A stretch of 64,000 nucleotides of DNA, taken from NCBI GenBank assembly GCA_016806645.1, contig JACSYO010001326.1:40001-104000 (forward strand). The letters run 5' to 3'. Under the pieces are notes generated by a model. That model did no database searches. It saw nothing but the letters and a program-made list of their open reading frames with translations, and was not told the DNA's origin. The DNA comes from Ophiodon elongatus (taxonomy: Eukaryota; Chordata; Actinopteri; Perciformes; Hexagrammidae). A program made the position numbers and the translations under genes. Below, in pieces: positions 20,078 through 31,024 of the stretch (the first letter of the stretch is position 1; each line of letters starts with the position of its first letter).

Positions 20078-21320
20078 ACAGAAGTTATTTGAGAGTTAAA
20101 CTCTGTGTTTGAACTCTTGAACTCATTTAGTCTCCATGTTTGTTGCTGAGAGCTGATTGTTGTGGTGTTTCTTCACTGCACAGAGATCAGCTGTCAATGT
20201 CTGATGAATATTTCTATTAATGCTTTTATATTGTCGTTTCTTTTTCACTGCATGTTTCTTAAAAGAGAAAGCACCAGACCTTCATTTATCCTAGATATTT
20301 ATTCTCTTTGTGTGCATTTGTAAATTTGCTTGGCAGACCTATGAGCTATTATTAAACTTGAATTATCATAATCATAATCAATGAGGAGATAATTCATTAT
20401 TCTCTTTAATATAAATTAGATTCAGTTCAAACTGATTGATTGTGTGGATGAAGTGAATCTGTACATGAAATCATTGATCAAGAGTCATTTAACAGACTGT
20501 ACTGATGGGATGTGAGAACAAACTGAATGTTTACATGATGAATAAACAAACATGAACAAAGTATTTTATTCTTGTCTTCATTCCAGGGTTTTATACAAAG
20601 CTGATGTATAAAATATGAAACTAATATGAGAGTATAACTGAGTCAGTTTTCCTCCTGAAACACCACAAAGTACAGAGTTCATGTTTAGAGCAGAAGAGCT
20701 TTTGTCAGTCAGTCTCTGTCCTTTAAACTTTCCTCACTAAAACATCTTTGTCACAGACAAATGAGCAGAGTTTGATATCACTTGTTGCTTTTTACAACCA
20801 ATAATGTGTTTGTCTACAAAAGATTCATTACACTGACTTAAAAACCTTTAAATAGTAAGAATTAATTTTGTCACGTTTGGGTCTGTGGAGGATTTTTTGA
20901 TTCCTGACACACATAAGACAACAGATATTGTGGAATTGATTCTTTACAATTATTACAATGTTCTTTAATCAGAATTCAACAAGTCAGAGAAACTTTAACC
21001 CACAGCCTCAAAGCTCACATTCCCAAATACTATTTACAACCTGAGAGCTGATGTGAATACTGTTTGTAAAGTGGAAGCTCTTCTGTCCCATTTTTCCCAT
21101 CTGCCCTGAATGCAGCATCAGTGTTACAGGGTGTGACTCCTGTGAACAAACTGACATAGTGTGAGTTTACATAATTTAAATGTATCTTAACTGATGTTGT
21201 TTAAAGCTGGTTAAACAAAAGACGAAACAAAACAAAGACGAAACACACGGTGTTGATTGAATAAAACAGTGGGGTTGGATGTGTGCTAGATAGTGTGTAA
21301 TCACTGCTGTTCTTTCTTTG
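20078..21320 (+). other. 3' flank of TRIM copy 4
   Basis: No gene. It matches the copy 1 flank (4826-6100) over most of its length, but the segment holding the CTCF-like motif is deleted: the sequence jumps from GATCAGCTGTCA to ATGTCTGATG at about 20196. Confidence 0.7.
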
Positions 21321-21436
21321 CTTTAATTTGTCCCTTCTTGGCTGCAGCTGTTGTAAATGTTATATTCTTTATACTGCTCAATCTTTTCTGCTTTGGTTCA
21401 TTCTACTATTCATTCAATCAGAAGTAGATCTGGGAT

Positions 21437-21505
21437 TTCTGGCAAGGCAAGGCAAGGCAAGTTTATTTGTATGGCACATTTCAACAACAAGGCAATTCAA
21501 AGTGC
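21437..21505 (+). repeat. interspersed fish repeat (GGCAAGGCAAGTTTATTTGT)
   Basis: AAGGCAAGGCAAGTTTATTT followed by GTATGGCACATTTCAACAAC and AAGGCAATTCAAAGTGCTTT is a motif I know as highly abundant in teleost genomes. The element class is not certain to me. Confidence 0.6.
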
Positions 21506-21570
21506 TTTTGGCTCAACTTCACCTCCTTCCAAGGTTCATGGAGAAGAGAAAAGGCCTGAAGAAACCAAAG

Positions 21571-22072
21571 CTCCAGCAACACTTGTAGTATACAGAACAA
21601 TGTTATTGTTAGACCAACGCGTTTTGGCTCATGGCTTTTGTCAGGGTCTTCTTTTTTTCTCATAAAATTTAAATTACAACATTTTTGGTTGGACTTGATC
21701 ACCTTTCTAAAATAAATAAAGATGAAATGTGGTGCTGCATTTCTACAGTTTATGGACCAAAATGGAGGCTCCCTTGTCTGTCAGTGGACACGCCCCTAGC
21801 CTCTCTTCAGCTAGTCTGGAAACCATCAGCCTGAAGCCACATGACCATATACCCAGCCCACCTTTAGTGTGCCATTGGCTGATATGTGTGTGGATGTAAA
21901 TTATTGGTTGTCGCTTATATATTTTTACCTCTTTGGATTTTCTTTTCCATCATAGCTACCCCATAAAAATGTATGATTTAATGTGTTTCATGATGGCCCT
22001 GATGGAGGTTAAAAGCTGAAATGCATTGGTCTGACAATGTAGTTGTTGTATAAACTATAAGTATTGCTGGAG
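21571..22072. mobile_element. non-autonomous element with about 60-bp inverted ends
   Basis: The left end CTCCAGCAACACTTGTAGTA and following bases to about 21632 (AGACCAACGCGTTTTGGC) match, inverted, the right end at about 22015-22072, whose complement reads CTCCAGCAATACTTATAGTT and later AGACCAATGCATTTCAGC. The interior has no coding capacity. It is a MITE-like DNA transposon remnant. Confidence 0.65.
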
Positions 22073-22139
22073 TTTAGACCTCTTCAGATTCTAAAAAAAG
22101 TTTAAGTTATTTGATCTATGTGATTCATTATGTCATTAT

Positions 22140-22340
22140 CCACCTTTAAAAATGTAGCAGTAACAGTTACTCCGTTATACTAATGTTTACGGAGTACATA
22201 TTTACACAACTTCTTTTGCTTTAGTAAAATATTCGAGTAATCTTTCCATCTTAAATAGTTACTTTGGAATTAAGTTTCTAAATTGTGAAAAAAAATTATA
22301 ATCTTCAGCGCATATTGTTAAAAACAATACAGGACAATTG
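22140..22340. repeat. partial copy of the repeat at 23560-24440
   Basis: AAAATGTAGCAGTAACAGTT, TTACACAACTTCTTTTGC and the later TACAGGACAATTGATGA resemble 23540-24010 in the same orientation. It is a decayed interspersed repeat. Confidence 0.5.
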
Positions 22341-23540
22341 ATGAAAACGAATGATTAAGACAAATTATCAACGAATGGTATTATTTAAAAAATTGTCAAA
22401 CTAAAATATAACGAGGGAGTCAGCTTTGCATTCTCCTCCCCGAGAGATAAAACTCAATATGTTGGTACAAAAGTAAGAGGGAACACATATAATCTGGAAA
22501 TCTTTACATTTATATTTAATTCATGTGTATCACTCAGTCTTATCTGAGGCTTCAGCTCATTCCTGACATTCAGATTTCCACTTCACATGACCATGATGAA
22601 AAACTAAATTCTTTCCACCAGATTCTTAAACACCATTTCCACAGTTTGCTTACTAACTCAAAAACTGCATGAAACATCCCAAGTAGATAAAATCTCTGTA
22701 TATCTCTTCCCCTTTGTTTCGTTGCCCTGGAGAGGAAGGACGACTTGATGAACAGATAATGTGAGAATTGGGTCTGTAGTGTAAAACATGTGACTTTTGT
22801 GGCAGTGTAGAAATCATGTACGGTTGTCTGTGTGAGATCTTTTTGGAGTCAGAATTAACATGGGTCTCTATGGAGCAATGAGGTGGACTTCCTCTCACTT
22901 TCGGCCTGCTGTTACCAAATGAGTAAATCAGTTGTATTCCATCGACGCATGTCTAGACCAGCAAACAATTCCTGACGTTTTGATCCACAAATGATGCATG
23001 AAGAGCAAAAATCAGAGAATTGGTGGCAAAATTAAAATGTTTTTTTCACAAGATTCTGAAGCTCCTCTCCACTCTGGCGATGACATCGCGCACTCTGAGC
23101 TGCGCAATACACACCCATTATAAAGTCAGAATAGTTCTGAAAAAAGCATAAAACATAAACGGTGACAGTTCAAAAAGTATAAAAGATGTCAAAAAGCTGA
23201 AACATACAGTAATAGTTGAAGGTTTTGTCAACATTTAAAGTTCAAATGCTATCTGTAGCTGAAAGTATGCATAAATGTTAAGCTTTTAAAGTTGAAGAAG
23301 TTAAAGAGGATTTGAAGATTTTCTCCATAGAGATCCCATTCAAAAATAAAATCATAAAAAGCTTAATAATTCTAAGTTAGAAACATGAAAAATCATGGCA
23401 CACCTTTACTGAAAGAGCTGAACATTTTGATAGCCGAACGGTTTCAGTAGCTGAAAGTATGCAGGAGGAGATAGATGACAAAAAACGTGTTGTTAACAAT
23501 AGTTAACAGCATTAACAGCATTCCAACAAATATCAACATC
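22341..23540. other. no gene seen
   Basis: AT-rich DNA without a supported exon. GGAAGTCCACCTCATTGCTC on the minus strand and similar stretches give only short frames. Confidence 0.5.
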
Positions 23541-23559
23541 TCCTTTCAACAACGTAGCA

Positions 23560-24440
23560 GTAACATTTTTTTCTTAGTGTTACAAATGTTTACTGAATCA
23601 ATTTTTACACAAGTACTTTTACCTAAGTATACTATTCTAGTACTCTTTCAGCTCCTATTAGTTATTTACTCAGTTAGGTTGGAACTTAACTGTCTACATT
23701 GTGAAAAGAATCATCTTCAGCTTCACCAAAAAACATTAAAACCACTACATTACATGACATTACATTTCATTTAGCAGACGCTTTTATCCAAAGCGACTTA
23801 CAACAAGTGATTCAACCATGAGAGTTCAAACACAGAACAACAAGAATCAAGAAAGTACAATTTCCTCAAGAAAGCCAAACTACCAAGGGCTATAAGTAAG
23901 AGACATTTAAGTGCTACTAAAGTACTACGATATATATATGTACACATACACATTTTTTTTTATTTATTTTTATTCCAGGTATTAGCCATTACAGGACAAT
24001 CGATGAGGACAAACATCAGGGACAAAGTATAAAAAAAACCCCAGAAAAACAGTCAAAATGAAAATGTTTTTGTTGAATCCTGAGTCAGCTTTGTACTCAG
24101 CTTTTTAATGACAAGTTAAATAAAGACTTGCTGTTCACATGTTGGGAGGCTCTTACATGTTTATAACGTCTCCCTGAAGGTAAAAGCTCAAAGTGGGAGT
24201 TTTTGTTTTGTTTTGGTCTAATTAATTCATATTTCTTATTCTGTCTCATCTGGGCCTTAACTGTAATCTTACTAGCTATATTTAGTATTCCATGTAATTT
24301 AACTTTATTGCTGACATTCAGACTTACATGATGTTGAAGAATAAAATGCTTCCTACAAAGTTTTTGTACAGCATTTCTGGAGACCTGGCCAAGTTTGCTT
24401 CAACAACAAACCACATAGTTACCTTTATAGACATTGTAGG
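23560..24440. repeat. interspersed repeat, inverted copy at 29545-30090
   Basis: The segment carrying ACCTAAGTATACTATTCTAG, the stretch around 24310-24430 (CTGACATTCAGACTTACATG and CTACAAAGTTTTTGTACAGC) and others occur as reverse complement at 29545-30090. The 23740-23850 part (CATTTAGCAGACGCTTTTAT, CCAAAGCGACTTACAA) is a separate, very common teleost repeat inserted in this copy and absent from the other. Confidence 0.7.
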
Positions 24441-24589
24441 ATTTCATAATTTAAAATTAATTACTTCCTTTATTAGTAGTTGTTTGACTTATGATTCTTA
24501 GTGACTGGAGGTTCTACTTTAGTTTAGCCTCCTTTATTTCAACTAAAATCATCAATGTTTTACAAAAGTCTTCGGACTCATTCTAATGT

Positions 24590-24800
24590 TTCAATCTGCA
24601 GAACGTTTAGAGATTTTATTTCAAGGTGATATTTCAATATCGACAATAAAAGGATTCAATTATTAAATGAGAAATAAATTAAGTATATCAATGCTACAGA
24701 TTCATCTGAATCAGCTGATCTGGTTCATTCATGTCCTTCTTGATTAGCATCTATTGTTTGATGCTGAGCAGTTGGTCTACAGTGGCTTCTCTTGAACAGC
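24590..24800 (+). repeat. orphan TRIM 3'-flank remnant
   Basis: TTTATTTCAAGGTGATATTTC, ATATCGACA and TGCTGAGCAGTTGGTCTACAG with CTTCTCTTGAACAGCCTGTT match the distal 3' flanks of copies 2 (12180-12365) and 6 (28760-28950). No TRIM coding sequence lies just upstream, so a TRIM unit has been lost here. It lacks the LINE and so preserves the pre-insertion sequence. Confidence 0.6.
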
Positions 24801-26031
24801 CTGTTGACGTCCCTCTCCAGGATGGAGAGAGTCCTCGTTGGTGTCAGGACTGTCCCTTTGTCTTTCAGAAACACAGTAGGATTCATTCAGATGGTTTTCC
24901 ATGCACAAGTCGTTAGTGGAGTGAGGAGCTTCAGGTTTGCAGTTTATCAATCAGAGACCTTTTCAGACAGAAGCCGAGTCATTTACTGAAACTGCTGTTG
25001 GAGTTTCTCAGAGTACAGTCGTTTAGTTTCTCTCATAGTCTCGCTAAACCTGTATTTGATTCTTTAAACCTGTCCTTGTCCCCACTCCTGAATGATTCTT
25101 CTGTGTTCAACCTCATCTGTGGGAGCTTAACTGTGAACCAAGGTTTTATTTATATATTTGTGTATTTAAAAAATAATTATTTATACATTATTGGGTTTAT
25201 ATACAACTTTTGCTGTATCTATTTTCAGATTTTGTGTCAAAAACAAGTCGACTTCATACGGATGAAAAAGTATCAGAATCAACCTTCAAAAACTCAAAGA
25301 GTATAATTCATGTAAAAGGTAATTTACACTCCTACTCATGTTTTTTTTTTTTAACTCCCACAACAATACGGAGGGAATGTCCTCAGTTTCCTCAGCGGTA
25401 GCTACCTATAGAGCCCTGATTTAACATTTTGTAATACATATTTTTGCTCTTGACTTCTACATGATATTAAGAATAACTTCTCATCGGTGACAATGCTTTT
25501 TGTGAGATAAAAGCACTGCTTATATTTTGTTTTATCTTCTGGAAAATGTAGATGGTTATTTCAATGATCTTGTGATTTTTATTATTTACTTTTTCTTTTT
25601 TTTCTTTTTTTACCTTGAAGGACATATATTGTATATTATACCTTATATAAATTCAGTATTTATTAATTTTGTATCAGTAATATGAACATAAATTAAATAA
25701 ATTGAACCCCAAAAAAACATGTTACAGTCAAATCTTTTTATTTAAAGAAACAATATATCAACAAACCCCTTTAGTGTTTTTTTATTGCGTTCTACGGAGT
25801 GATAAGGGTAGAAAACGATAGTGGTTCTATGGTTTATAACTTTATAAATAAACTGTGTGCACACTTTCTGTTCCCATTACAATAAGTATTCTCTGTCTCT
25901 TTAATTCACTACTTCTCTTTTCATTAGTTTTAAAAGTGTTGCATTAATATAGTTTGTTATCTTGCTAGTAACAAACATTGTTTGTTTTTTAATGATACTT
26001 TGACCGAGGCTTCACCACATGATGATGATGA
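24801..26031. other. no gene seen
   Basis: AT-rich DNA with homopolymer runs (T-runs near 25340 and 25600). Short frames lack any protein-like pattern. Confidence 0.5.
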
Positions 26032-26205
26032 ACAAGCTGCCAACAGCCTCGGGTTGGTTTTGAGGAGCTGCAGCATTTATTAAAGGAAAAGCTGAAACCT
26101 GTACTGACAACCAAAGAGTTTATTTCTTTTATCTCAAATGAGGCTTTCTGTGCTCGAGCTTTCAAAACTTTAACAGGTGAAACGCGCCTATTGATTTTGA
26201 AATAG
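26032..26205 (+). pseudogene. unknown conserved open frame upstream of TRIM copy 6
   Basis: The frame from 26032 to TAG at 26203-26205 reads FEELQHLLKEKLKPVLTTKE then FISFISNEAFCARAF and a divergent end. The same frame is open upstream of copy 7 (30557-30751), where it continues further. It looks like a fragment of a coding exon (amphipathic, Leu/Lys/Glu-rich) carried in the duplicon. I do not recognise the family. Compared with copy 7, about 50 bases are deleted near the end. Confidence 0.35.
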
Positions 26206-26211
26206 CAACAG

Positions 26212-26494
26212 CCAATGAGGGGGAGCTCCAAGTCGACTGACCAATGGTATAACTTCATTACTCTCACAGGGCTGCCCCCCCCTCCCCTCCCTACTCTCCA
26301 GCTTTGCTGCTGTCCAATCACATTAAAGCTCAATAACTCCTCCCTCTTCTTCCTGCTATAAAACACAGGCAGCTCCACTCTGAGCACATGTTGCCTTCTT
26401 TGGATCAGGAACCTCAGTCAGTGAAGATCAGTGAATGAACAGGAACAAAAAAGAGGATTTTGGATTCAATCTCAGTCTCGACCACGAGGAGAAC
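26212..26494 (+). promoter_or_regulatory. CCAAT/TATA promoter and leader of TRIM copy 6
   Basis: CCAAT boxes are at 26212-26216, 26241-26245 and 26314-26318. TATAAAA is at 26357-26363 in GCTATAAAACACAGGCAG, a normal spacing for a TATA promoter. The likely start of transcription is about 26390. The same arrangement is conserved before copy 7. ATG codons at 26435 and 26495 are in frame with the TRIM. Confidence 0.65.
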
Positions 26495-28165
26495 ATGTCT
26501 CAGTTGAATCAGCTGGAACAGAAGACCTTCTCTTGTTCCATCTGTCTGGATCTACTGAAGGATCCGGTGACTATTCCCTGTGGACACAACTACTGCATGA
26601 ACTGTATTAAAACCCACTGGGATAAAGAGGATGAGAAGAAACTCCACAGCTGTCCTCAGTGTAGGAAGACCTTCACACCAAGGCCTGTCCTGGTGAAAAA
26701 CACCATGTTAGCAGATTTAGTGGAGGAGCTGAAGAAGACTGGACTCCAAGCTGCTCCTGCTGATCACTGCTATGCTGGACCTGAAGATGTGGCCTGTGAT
26801 GTCTGCGCTGGGAGGAGACTGAAAGCCTTCAAGTCCTGTCTGGTTTGTCTGATCTCTTACTGCGAGAAACACCTTCAGCCTCATTTTAGATGTCATGCCT
26901 TTGAAAAACACAAGCTGGTGGACCCCTCCAAAAAGCTCCAGGAGAACATCTGCTCTCGTCACAATGAGGTGAAGAAGATGTTCTGCCGTACTGATCAGCA
27001 ATGTATCTGTTATCTCTGTCCTGTGGAGGAACATAAAGGCCACGACACAGTCTCAGCTGCAACAGAAAGGACTGAGAGGCAGAGAAAGCTGGAGGTGAGT
27101 CGACTAAACATCCAGCGGAGAATCCAGGCCAGAGAGAAAGATGTGATGCTGCTTCATGAGGAGGTGGAGGCTGTCAATCTCTCTGCTGATAAAACAGTGG
27201 AGGACAATGAGAAGATCTTCACTGACCTGATCCGTCTCATGGCGAAAAGAAGCTCTGATGTGAAGCAGCAGGTCAGATCCCAGCAGAGAACTGAAGTGAG
27301 TCGAGTCAAAGAGCTTCAGGAGAAGCTGGAGCAGGAGATGACTGAGCTGAAGAGGAACGACGCTGAGCTGCAGAAGCTCTCACACACAGAGGATCTCAAC
27401 CAGTTTCTACTCAACTACCCCTCACTGTCACCACTCAGTGAGTCTACAGACTCATCCAGCATCAACATTCATCCTCTGAGCAACTTTCAGGACGTGACAG
27501 CAGCTGTTTCAGAAGTCAGAGATAAACTACAGGACATTCTGAGAGAGAAATGGACAAACATCTCACTGATGGGGACTGAAGTGGATGTTTTACTGTTACA
27601 ACCAGAGCCCAAGACCAGAGCTGGATTCTTAAAGTATTCACGTGATATCACTCTGGATCCAAACACAGCAAACACACGTCTGTTATTATCTGATGGGAAG
27701 AGAAAAGCAACATCAATGAGAAAACATCAGTCTTATTCTCGTCACCCAGACAGATTCACTGGATGTGATCAGGTCCTGAGTAGAGAGAGTCTGACTGGAC
27801 GTTGTTACTGGGAAGTGGAGTGGAGAGGACAAGGAGTTGATGTAGCAGTCACATACAAGGATATCAGTAGAGCGGGGAACTGGGATGAATGTAGATTTGG
27901 ACTCCATGACAAATCTTGGGCATTAAGATGTGACAGAAACAGTTATATATTTCTGTACAACAAAGTCCAAACTGCCGTCTCAGGTCCTCAGTCCTCCAGA
28001 GTAGGAGTGTACCTGGATCACAGTGCAGGTATTCTGTCCTTCTACAGCATCTCTGAAACCATGACTCTCCTCCACAGAGTCCAGACCACATTCACTCAGT
28101 CTCTCTATGCTGGTCTTTGTTTTTATTGTTATGGCGACACTGCTGAGTTCTGTAAACTAAAATAG
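26495..28165 (+). CDS. TRIM copy 6, intact finTRIM/TRIM16-like E3 ligase
   Basis: A single-exon frame ends with TAG at 28163-28165. From the ATG at 26495 (MSQLNQLEQKTFSC) it has 556 codons, matching copies 2 and 4. An in-frame ATG at 26435 would add 20 residues and is the first ATG after the TATA box, so it may be the real start. RING, B-box 1 (CDVCAGRRLKAFKSCLVC), B-box 2 (ICSRHNEVKKMFCRTDQQC), coiled coil and PRY-SPRY are complete. The SPRY variable stretch is DECRFGLHDKSWALRCDRNS and the end is DTAEFCKLK. Its promoter type differs from copies 1-4, so its regulation may differ. Target unknown. Confidence 0.92.
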   Translation: MSQLNQLEQKTFSCSICLDLLKDPVTIPCGHNYCMNCIKTHWDKEDEKKLHSCPQCRKTFTPRPVLVKNTMLADLVEELKKTGLQAAPADHCYAGPEDVACDVCAGRRLKAFKSCLVCLISYCEKHLQPHFRCHAFEKHKLVDPSKKLQENICSRHNEVKKMFCRTDQQCICYLCPVEEHKGHDTVSAATERTERQRKLEVSRLNIQRRIQAREKDVMLLHEEVEAVNLSADKTVEDNEKIFTDLIRLMAKRSSDVKQQVRSQQRTEVSRVKELQEKLEQEMTELKRNDAELQKLSHTEDLNQFLLNYPSLSPLSESTDSSSINIHPLSNFQDVTAAVSEVRDKLQDILREKWTNISLMGTEVDVLLLQPEPKTRAGFLKYSRDITLDPNTANTRLLLSDGKRKATSMRKHQSYSRHPDRFTGCDQVLSRESLTGRCYWEVEWRGQGVDVAVTYKDISRAGNWDECRFGLHDKSWALRCDRNSYIFLYNKVQTAVSGPQSSRVGVYLDHSAGILSFYSISETMTLLHRVQTTFTQSLYAGLCFYCYGDTAEFCKLK

Positions 28166-28925
28166 ACAGAAGTGATTTGAGGGTTAAACTCTGTGTTTGA
28201 ACTCATTTAGTCTCCATGTTTGTTGCTGAGAGCTGATTGTTGTGTTTCTTCACTGCACAGAGATCAGCTGTCAGTCAAACATTCTGGGTGCTACTTTGAC
28301 ATCTTATGAGTTGTTCTGTAAATGTTTGAGTTCCTGTGTCTGTTTAGCCATGGAGGCTCTCACTGCATGATGTTTGTTTACCTGAACTGACATTTCTCTG
28401 CATGAACATTTAAACTTCTCTGCGCTCAAAATGTCTGATAAATATTTGTATTGTAGGGAGATAAATCTTTATTACCTTTAACATGGCTCAGATTCTGGTA
28501 AATCTGATTGTGTGGATGAAGTGAATCTGTAATTGAAATCATTGCTCAAGAGTCATTTAACAGACTTTACTGATGGGATGTGAGAACAAACTGAATGTTT
28601 ACATGATGAATAAACAAACATGAACAAAGTATTTTCTTCTTGTCTTCATTCCAGGGTTTCTTACAAAGCTAATGGCGAAATTGTGAAACTGATTAGAGGT
28701 TTAACTTTAGTCTGTCCTTCAACTTAAAATCAGTCATGTCATTTTAATGCTTCCACCTACTGAACATTTAAAGATTTTATTTCAGGGTGATATTTCAATA
28801 TTGACAGTATTCTTTCCAGCCATCAGTGAAACTTGAATAATTTTAATCGTTTGATAATAAGTGTGAGTGTGATATCTGTTGTGAATAAATAAAAGCGTCT
28901 GTTTACTGCTGAGCAGGTAGTCTAC
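28166..28925 (+). other. 3' flank of TRIM copy 6
   Basis: No gene. It matches 11296-12365 after copy 2. The CTCF-like motif is missing because of a deletion between GAGTTCCTG and TGTCTGTTTAGCC at about 28330. Confidence 0.7.
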
Positions 28926-28944
28926 AGTGGTTTTTCTTGAACAG

Positions 28945-29545
28945 TCTGTTAGTTTTACCTTTAGTTAGCACCTCTCTACTAGATATTGTCAATCGGTCTT
29001 TAACAGGCCGTGTACCATAGTCCTTCAAAGTAGCTGTAATTAAACTTCTTCTCAAGAAGCCCACTCTTGATCCAGAGGTGTTGGCTAACTATAGACCGAT
29101 CTCTAACCTTCCCTTCCTCGCTAAGATCCTTGAGAAAGTAGTCGCAAATCAGTTATGTGACTTTCTACATAACAGTTTATTTGAGGACGTTCAGTCAGGA
29201 TTTAGAAAATACCAAAGCACAGGTGAAAATTTGTAATGACCTTTTAATTGCATCAGATAAAAGACTTGTCTCTGTACTTGTCTTGTTAGACCTTTAGTGC
29301 TGCGTTCGACACCATTGACCATCACATCCTATTACAGAGACTAGAACATTTGACTGGCATTAAAGGAGCCACACTAAGCTGGTTAAAACCCTTTTTGTCA
29401 GATGAATTTGTATATGTAAACCATGAAACCTCAATGAACACCAACATTAGTCATGGAGTTCCACAAGGTTCTGTGCTTGGACCAATTTGATTCACCTTAT
29501 TTATGCTTCCTCTAGGCAATATTATCAGAAAATACTCCTTAAGGT
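28945..29545 (+). mobile_element. LINE fragment (RT region), same family as 12355-14439
   Basis: After CTTGAACAGTCTGTTAG comes LINE sequence with GTGTTGGCTAACTATAGACC, TCCTTGAGAAAGTAGTCGCA and GTTCCACAAGGTTCTGTGCT. This copy keeps parts deleted from the first one, such as the stretch reading DTIDHHILLQRLEHLTGIK. It stops abruptly at about 29545, at the junction with the inverted repeat. Confidence 0.75.
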
Positions 29546-30090
29546 AACTATGTGGTTTGTTGTCGAAGCAAACTTGGCCATGTCTCAAGATATGCTGTAC
29601 AAAAACTTTGTAGGAAGTATTTTATTCTTCAACATCATGTAAGTCTGAATGTCAGCAATAAAGTCAAATTACATGGAATACTAAATATAGCTAGTAAGAT
29701 TACAGTGAAGCCACAGATGAGCCAGAATGAGAAATATGAATTAAATATAAGAACCGACTCCCACTTTGAGCTTTTACCTTCAGGGTGACGTTATAAACAT
29801 TTAAGAGCCTCCCAACATGTGAACAGCGAGTCTTTATTTGACTGATGTAATTAAAAAGCTGAATACAAAGCTGACTCAGGATTTAACAAAAGAAAAATTC
29901 ATTTTGACCATATTTCTGTTTTTCTTTGTGTTGATACTTTGACCCTGAATGGTTTTAATGCTTCTTGGTGAAGCTGAAGACGATTCTTTACACAATGTAG
30001 ATAGTTAAGTGTCATACCTAACTGAGTAAATAACTAATAGGGTCTGAAAGAGTACTACAATAGTATACTTAGGTAAAAGTATTTATTTAA
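29545..30090. repeat. inverted copy of the repeat at 23560-24440
   Basis: Reverse-complement similarity to 23600-24430, for example CTTCAACATCATGTAAGTCT and ACTGAGTAAATAACTAATAG. It truncates the LINE fragment. Confidence 0.7.
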
Positions 30091-30480
30091 AGCTTTCAAA
30101 ATGTTGAATAAAAAGAGTTTATTATCTTGCTGGTAACAATTCTTTTTTTGTGAATTTCTATATTTCCAGCGTTAGCTTCGACTATTTTTTTTATGCTCTT
30201 CACTCCATGATCAAAAAGACAGTGTAACGTGTACTGGCCCTTTAAGAGATGTTAAGACTGTGTTGAAACTTAGTGTGGTTAATCATGTTTAAAATGTTTA
30301 AGGGACAGTCAACGGTGGTGTCTATAATCAGATACTGGATATTAAATGTTCATTAATGGTCCCAGTAATGTTTGTTATATGAGACAAATGATTGAGGAAT
30401 GCTTTAATAAAATATCATCACCAACATTATCATGCTGTTTTGTTTCTTGTTCTGGATTACTGCTCTAAAGTGTTATCGTG
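30091..30480. other. no gene seen
   Basis: AT-rich intergenic sequence with no supported feature. Confidence 0.5.
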
Positions 30481-30556
30481 TACTTCATGATACTTTATTA
30501 GGCAGACCAGACCGAGGTTTCACCCCATGATGATGATGAACAAGCTGCCTTGAGCT

Positions 30557-30751
30557 GGTTTTGAGGAGCTGCAGCATTTATTAAAGGAAAAGCTGAAACC
30601 TGTACTGACAACCAAAGAGTTTATTTCTTCTATCTCGAATGAGGCTTTCTGTGCTCAAGCTTTACGGAGAGTTTGTTTTGATGAAGTGTATCAGCTGACT
30701 GATCACGGTGACAAAAGGCAATACCAACTAAAACAGGCCTATTCATTTTGA
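30557..30751 (+). pseudogene. unknown conserved open frame upstream of TRIM copy 7
   Basis: Sixty-four open codons end at TGA 30749-30751. The reading FEELQHLLKEKLKPVLTTKE, then SNEAFCAQALRRVCFDEVYQ and LTDHGDKRQYQLK, is longer than the copy before TRIM 6 and looks like real coding sequence. I see no start codon or clear acceptor that fixes its borders. Family not recognised. Confidence 0.35.
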
Positions 30752-30774
30752 AATAGCACCAGCCAATGAGAGGG

Positions 30775-31024
30775 GAAGCTCCAACTTGACCGACCAAAGG
30801 TGTGACTTCATTGCTCTCACAGGGCTGCCCCCCAATCTTTGCTGCTGTCCAATCACATGAAAGCTTTATAACTCCTCCCTCTTCTTCCGGCTATAAAACA
30901 CAGGCAGCTCCACTCTGAGCACATGTTGCCTTCTTTGAAGCGGAAACCTCATTCAGTGAAGATCAGTGAATGTACAGGAACAAAAGAGAGGATTTTTATA
31001 CACAGTCTCGGCCACGAGGAGAAC
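30775..31024 (+). promoter_or_regulatory. CCAAT/TATA promoter and leader of TRIM copy 7
   Basis: CCAAT at 30849-30853 and TATAAAA at 30892-30898 match the promoter of copy 6. The promoter is well kept although the gene is broken, so a non-coding transcript is possible. Confidence 0.55.

Noticed and set aside
25989..26387. 132-residue minus-strand frame over the TRIM copy 6 promoter
   Set aside because: It reads backwards through CCAAT and TATA boxes and through the better-supported + frame at 26032-26205.
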